A stretch of 64,000 bases of DNA from JBBIQS01 sp037442205 (GTDB lineage: Bacteria; Myxococcota; Myxococcia; Myxococcales; UBA5297): assembly GCA_037442205.1 (NCBI GenBank), contig JBBIQS010000021.1, positions 1 through 64,000 of the forward strand, written 5' to 3'. Position 1 is the first letter of the stretch. Every line of letters begins with the position of its first letter. Shown here piece after piece: positions 60,081-64,000 of this stretch. The notes under the pieces were generated by a model. The model did no database searches. It worked only from the letters and a program-made list of their open reading frames with translations, and was not told where the DNA came from. The position numbers and the translations under genes are program-made.

Positions 60081-61018
60081 ATGGAGCTGACCGATTCGAG
60101 ACCGGCGCTGGGGCTCTTCTCCTCCGACGGGACGCCGCTGGGACTGACCTCGTCGCTCGCCGAGCTCCTGGCGCTCCCCTCGCCGAACGTGCAGGCGCTG
60201 GGGCGGGCGCTGTCCGCGGAAGAGGTCCGGGCGCACCTGTCCGACTCGGCCGGCTGGGACTGGGCTCGGGCGGGGCGCCAGCTGCGGCTGTCGGCCTGTC
60301 GCATAGGCGAGCATGTGGTCGTCTGCGCCGTCCGTGCGGACGATCAGGCGGCGAGGGCCCTGGCGGAAGGGCGGGCCAGGACGTTCGGGGTGCTGTCGGA
60401 GTCGGTGGTCCACGATGTGCGCGGGGCGCTCAACTCGCTGGCCATCCACCTGGCGCTGCTCAAGTCGCGCCTGCGCGAGGGCGATTCCGGGCCCAGCCCG
60501 GAGCTCGATCGGCACCTGTCGGCGATCCACGAGCAGGTGCGCCAGGCCGATTCGGTCTTGCGGCGGCTTCTGCGGCTGGCCAGCGCCAGCGGCGAGCGGC
60601 CGGCGCTGGTGGACTTCTCCGAGCTGGCCGAGCTGGCGGTCAAGGCCTGCACTCTCGAGGCTCGCCGGCGCGGCATCAGGCTGGAGCGCCAGCTCGAGCC
60701 GGCCCCGGTGCGCGCCGACCCCGCCCGCCTGCAGCACGCGCTGGTGCAGCTGATCCTGGGCGGGATCGCGCAGGTCGCCGAGGGCGGCCGGCTGCAGCTG
60801 GTGCTGGTGGCCCTGGAGGACGAGGCGCGGCTGTCAGTCCACGGCGAGCCGCGGCTGCCGGCTTTGGCGGAGGGCGAGGGCCTCGAGCCGTCGTTCTCGC
60901 TGGCCGAAGCGCTGGTCCAGCCGGACGGGGGCGCGGTCAGCGCCAGGCGCACCGAGCTGGGGGGCGCGCTGCTGATGCGGCTGCCACTGGCCAATCCATC
61001 GAGCGCGGCGGGGGAGGC

Positions 61019-61022
<4 letters not shown>
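60081..61022 (+). CDS. soluble histidine-kinase-like protein with degenerate ATPase domain
   Basis: A 313-residue protein with no membrane segments. A short PAS-like N-terminus (about 1-90) is followed by a dimerisation helix with an H-box-like SESVVHDVRGALNSLAIHL (H111). The ATPase region has the right helix (ADPARLQHALVQLILGG), but the N-box asparagine is replaced by glycine and no G1 (DxGxG) or G2 motif exists. By direct comparison the kinase at 37971-39506 reads LVNLLLNACDA at the same place. ATP binding is unlikely. It may be a phosphatase or phosphotransfer partner of the downstream regulator, with which it overlaps (ATGA). Confidence 0.75.
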
Positions 61023-62479
<1,457 letters not shown>

Positions 62480-64000
62480 CGCCTGGGCCCGACGGTTCTC
62501 CGGGCAGATCGCCAGCAGCGTCGAGCAGTCCTCGAGCGCGTCGTGAACGGCGGCCGCGTCCGCCGCCGAGAGGGCCGGCAGGGAAGGCTTGGCGGCCGCC
62601 GACGAGGGCTGGGCTGCGTCGAGCAGGGCCAGCAGCAGGCCATCGCGCAGGCCGGGCGCCTGGTTCGCACTGCGCCGGAGGATGGCCTCGCGCGCGGCTC
62701 GCAAATCGGCCAGCGCCAGCTCGCGCGTCCCCAGCTGCCACCGGCACGCGGCGCGCAGCAGGAACGAGCGAGGCCAGGAAGGGTCGAGCTCGATGGCCCG
62801 GCTCAGGTCGCCTTCGGCCTCGGCCAGGCGATTGAGCTGCCGCAGGCATTCCCCGCGGGCGACCAGGGCCCAGGCGTTGGCCGGATCGAGCTGGAGCGCG
62901 CGGCCCAGATCGCCCAGGGCCTCGTCGGTCCGCCCCAGCCGCCGCTGGACCTCGCCGCGGCTCACCAGCAGCCAGACGTCGCAGGGGCGCTCTTCGAGCA
63001 CCTGCGCCAGGTCCGGGAGCGCCTCGCGGTGGCGCCCCAGCCGCCGCAGCGAGGCCGCCCGCAGCGCCCGGGCAGTCGGATCGAGCTCGCCCAGGGCGAT
63101 GGCCTTGGAGAGCTCGTCGGCGGCCTCGGCGTACCGCGCCACCTTGAACAGCAGCTGCCCGCGCAGGAATGCGACCGAGCCATCCGCCGGGGCCAGCGCG
63201 CGGGCCCGATCGAGATCCGCCAGCGCCTGCGGAAACTGCCGCTGCCGGCGCAGCAGGCCTGCCCTCAGCGTCAGCGCCTGCAGATGCTCGGGATCGACTG
63301 CGAGCGCGCCGCCCAGGTCGGACTGCGCCCGGGCCTCGTCTCCCTGCGCCAGGAACGCCTGCGCCCGGCGGTAGAGCACGAAGGAGTCCTGAGGATCGAG
63401 CTCGAGCGCGCGGGTAAAGGTCTCCACCGCCTCGGGAAGCTGGCCCAGGCGCAGGTAGGTCTCTCCCTGGAGCGAGAGCACGAACGCCTCGGGAGGGGAG
63501 AGCTCGAGCGCGCCGGCGAAGTCAGGGGCCGACTGGGCGGTGCGGCGGAGCCGGCGGAAGGTGGCTCCGCGCAGGGCAGCGGTCCGCGCCATTTCCGGAT
63601 CGAGCTCGAACAGCAGGGTGAAATCGGCCAGCGCCTCTTCGTATTGCTCGAGCTGCTGGCGGGTCTCGCCCAGCAGCAGCAGCGCCTCCGGGCTCTGCGG
63701 CGCCAGCTCGTGGGCCCGCGAGAAATCGGCCAGCGCCTCGTGCAGGCGGTCCATTCGCCGCAGCGTCTCGCCGCGGAAGAGGCGCATCCCGGCATCCTCT
63801 GGATCCAGCTCCACCGCCCGGCTCAGGTCAGCCAGGGCCTCCTCGTTCCTCCCCAACCGCAGCCATGTCTCCCCGCGCAGCGCCACCGCCCGGGCGTTGT
63901 CGGGATCGAGCTCGATCGACTCGTCGAAGTCGGCCAGCGCCTCCTGGTAGCGGCGCTGTTCCCAGCGGACGACCCCGCGCGCGCTCCACAGCACCGCCGA

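Overview
The window is very GC-rich, densely coded bacterial chromosome. The gene families point to a Myxococcota/Deltaproteobacteria-type Gram-negative: many lipoproteins, two sigma54-type activators, a modular cysteine-rich surface lipoprotein, TolC/RND/porin outer-membrane genes, and a microcompartment locus whose gene set resembles that of Haliangium ochraceum. This is inference from family content; there is no rRNA, tRNA or CRISPR in the window to place it.

Layout. 1-3.5 kb: a chemotaxis receptor, a 5'-truncated SpoIID remnant, and a small foreign-looking island with a lone SIR2-like gene and a transposase remnant. 3.5-9.5 kb: queA and tgt (queuosine in tRNA) enclosing two paralogous MuiA-type DUF4139 genes. 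9.6-20.3 kb: GerW/YtfJ-like protein, a GH18-like barrel protein, a TPR metalloprotease, cardiolipin synthase, a SNF2 helicase, an alpha/beta hydrolase, a Cdd1-type HhH protein and a large lipoprotein. 20.3-21.0 kb: non-coding, with a 63-bp tandem array. 21.0-29.2 kb, minus strand: a MoxR/DUF58/DUF4129/DUF4350 operon with an embedded metallo-beta-lactamase-fold gene, then thiSGE. 29.3-35.2 kb: Crp/Fnr regulator, PAP2 protein, class I aldolase, an orphan multi-spanning histidine kinase and a DoxX-like protein.

35.2-46.8 kb looks like one regulatory unit: a PstS-like lipoprotein, a sensor kinase with a sigma54 activator, and a divergent TolC-adaptor-RND-porin operon. Each of the three transcription units has a -24/-12 sequence. 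Both flanking spacers carry a pair of GGAA-N3-TTCC dyads set 22 bp apart at almost the same distance from the promoter.

46.8-51.0 kb, minus strand, is a compact bacterial microcompartment operon: CsoS1D-like BMC-T, BMC-H, a small lipoprotein, BMC-P, CoA-acylating aldehyde dehydrogenase and PduT-like BMC-T. No aldehyde-producing enzyme is encoded beside it. 51.3-64 kb: a 1,027-residue cysteine-rich lipoprotein, an unknown protein, a thioesterase, a 22-bp palindromic tandem array between convergent genes, RNase Z, a HAD 5'-nucleotidase, a CapA-like lipoprotein, a second activator with a degenerate kinase partner, and a TPR protein cut by the window edge.
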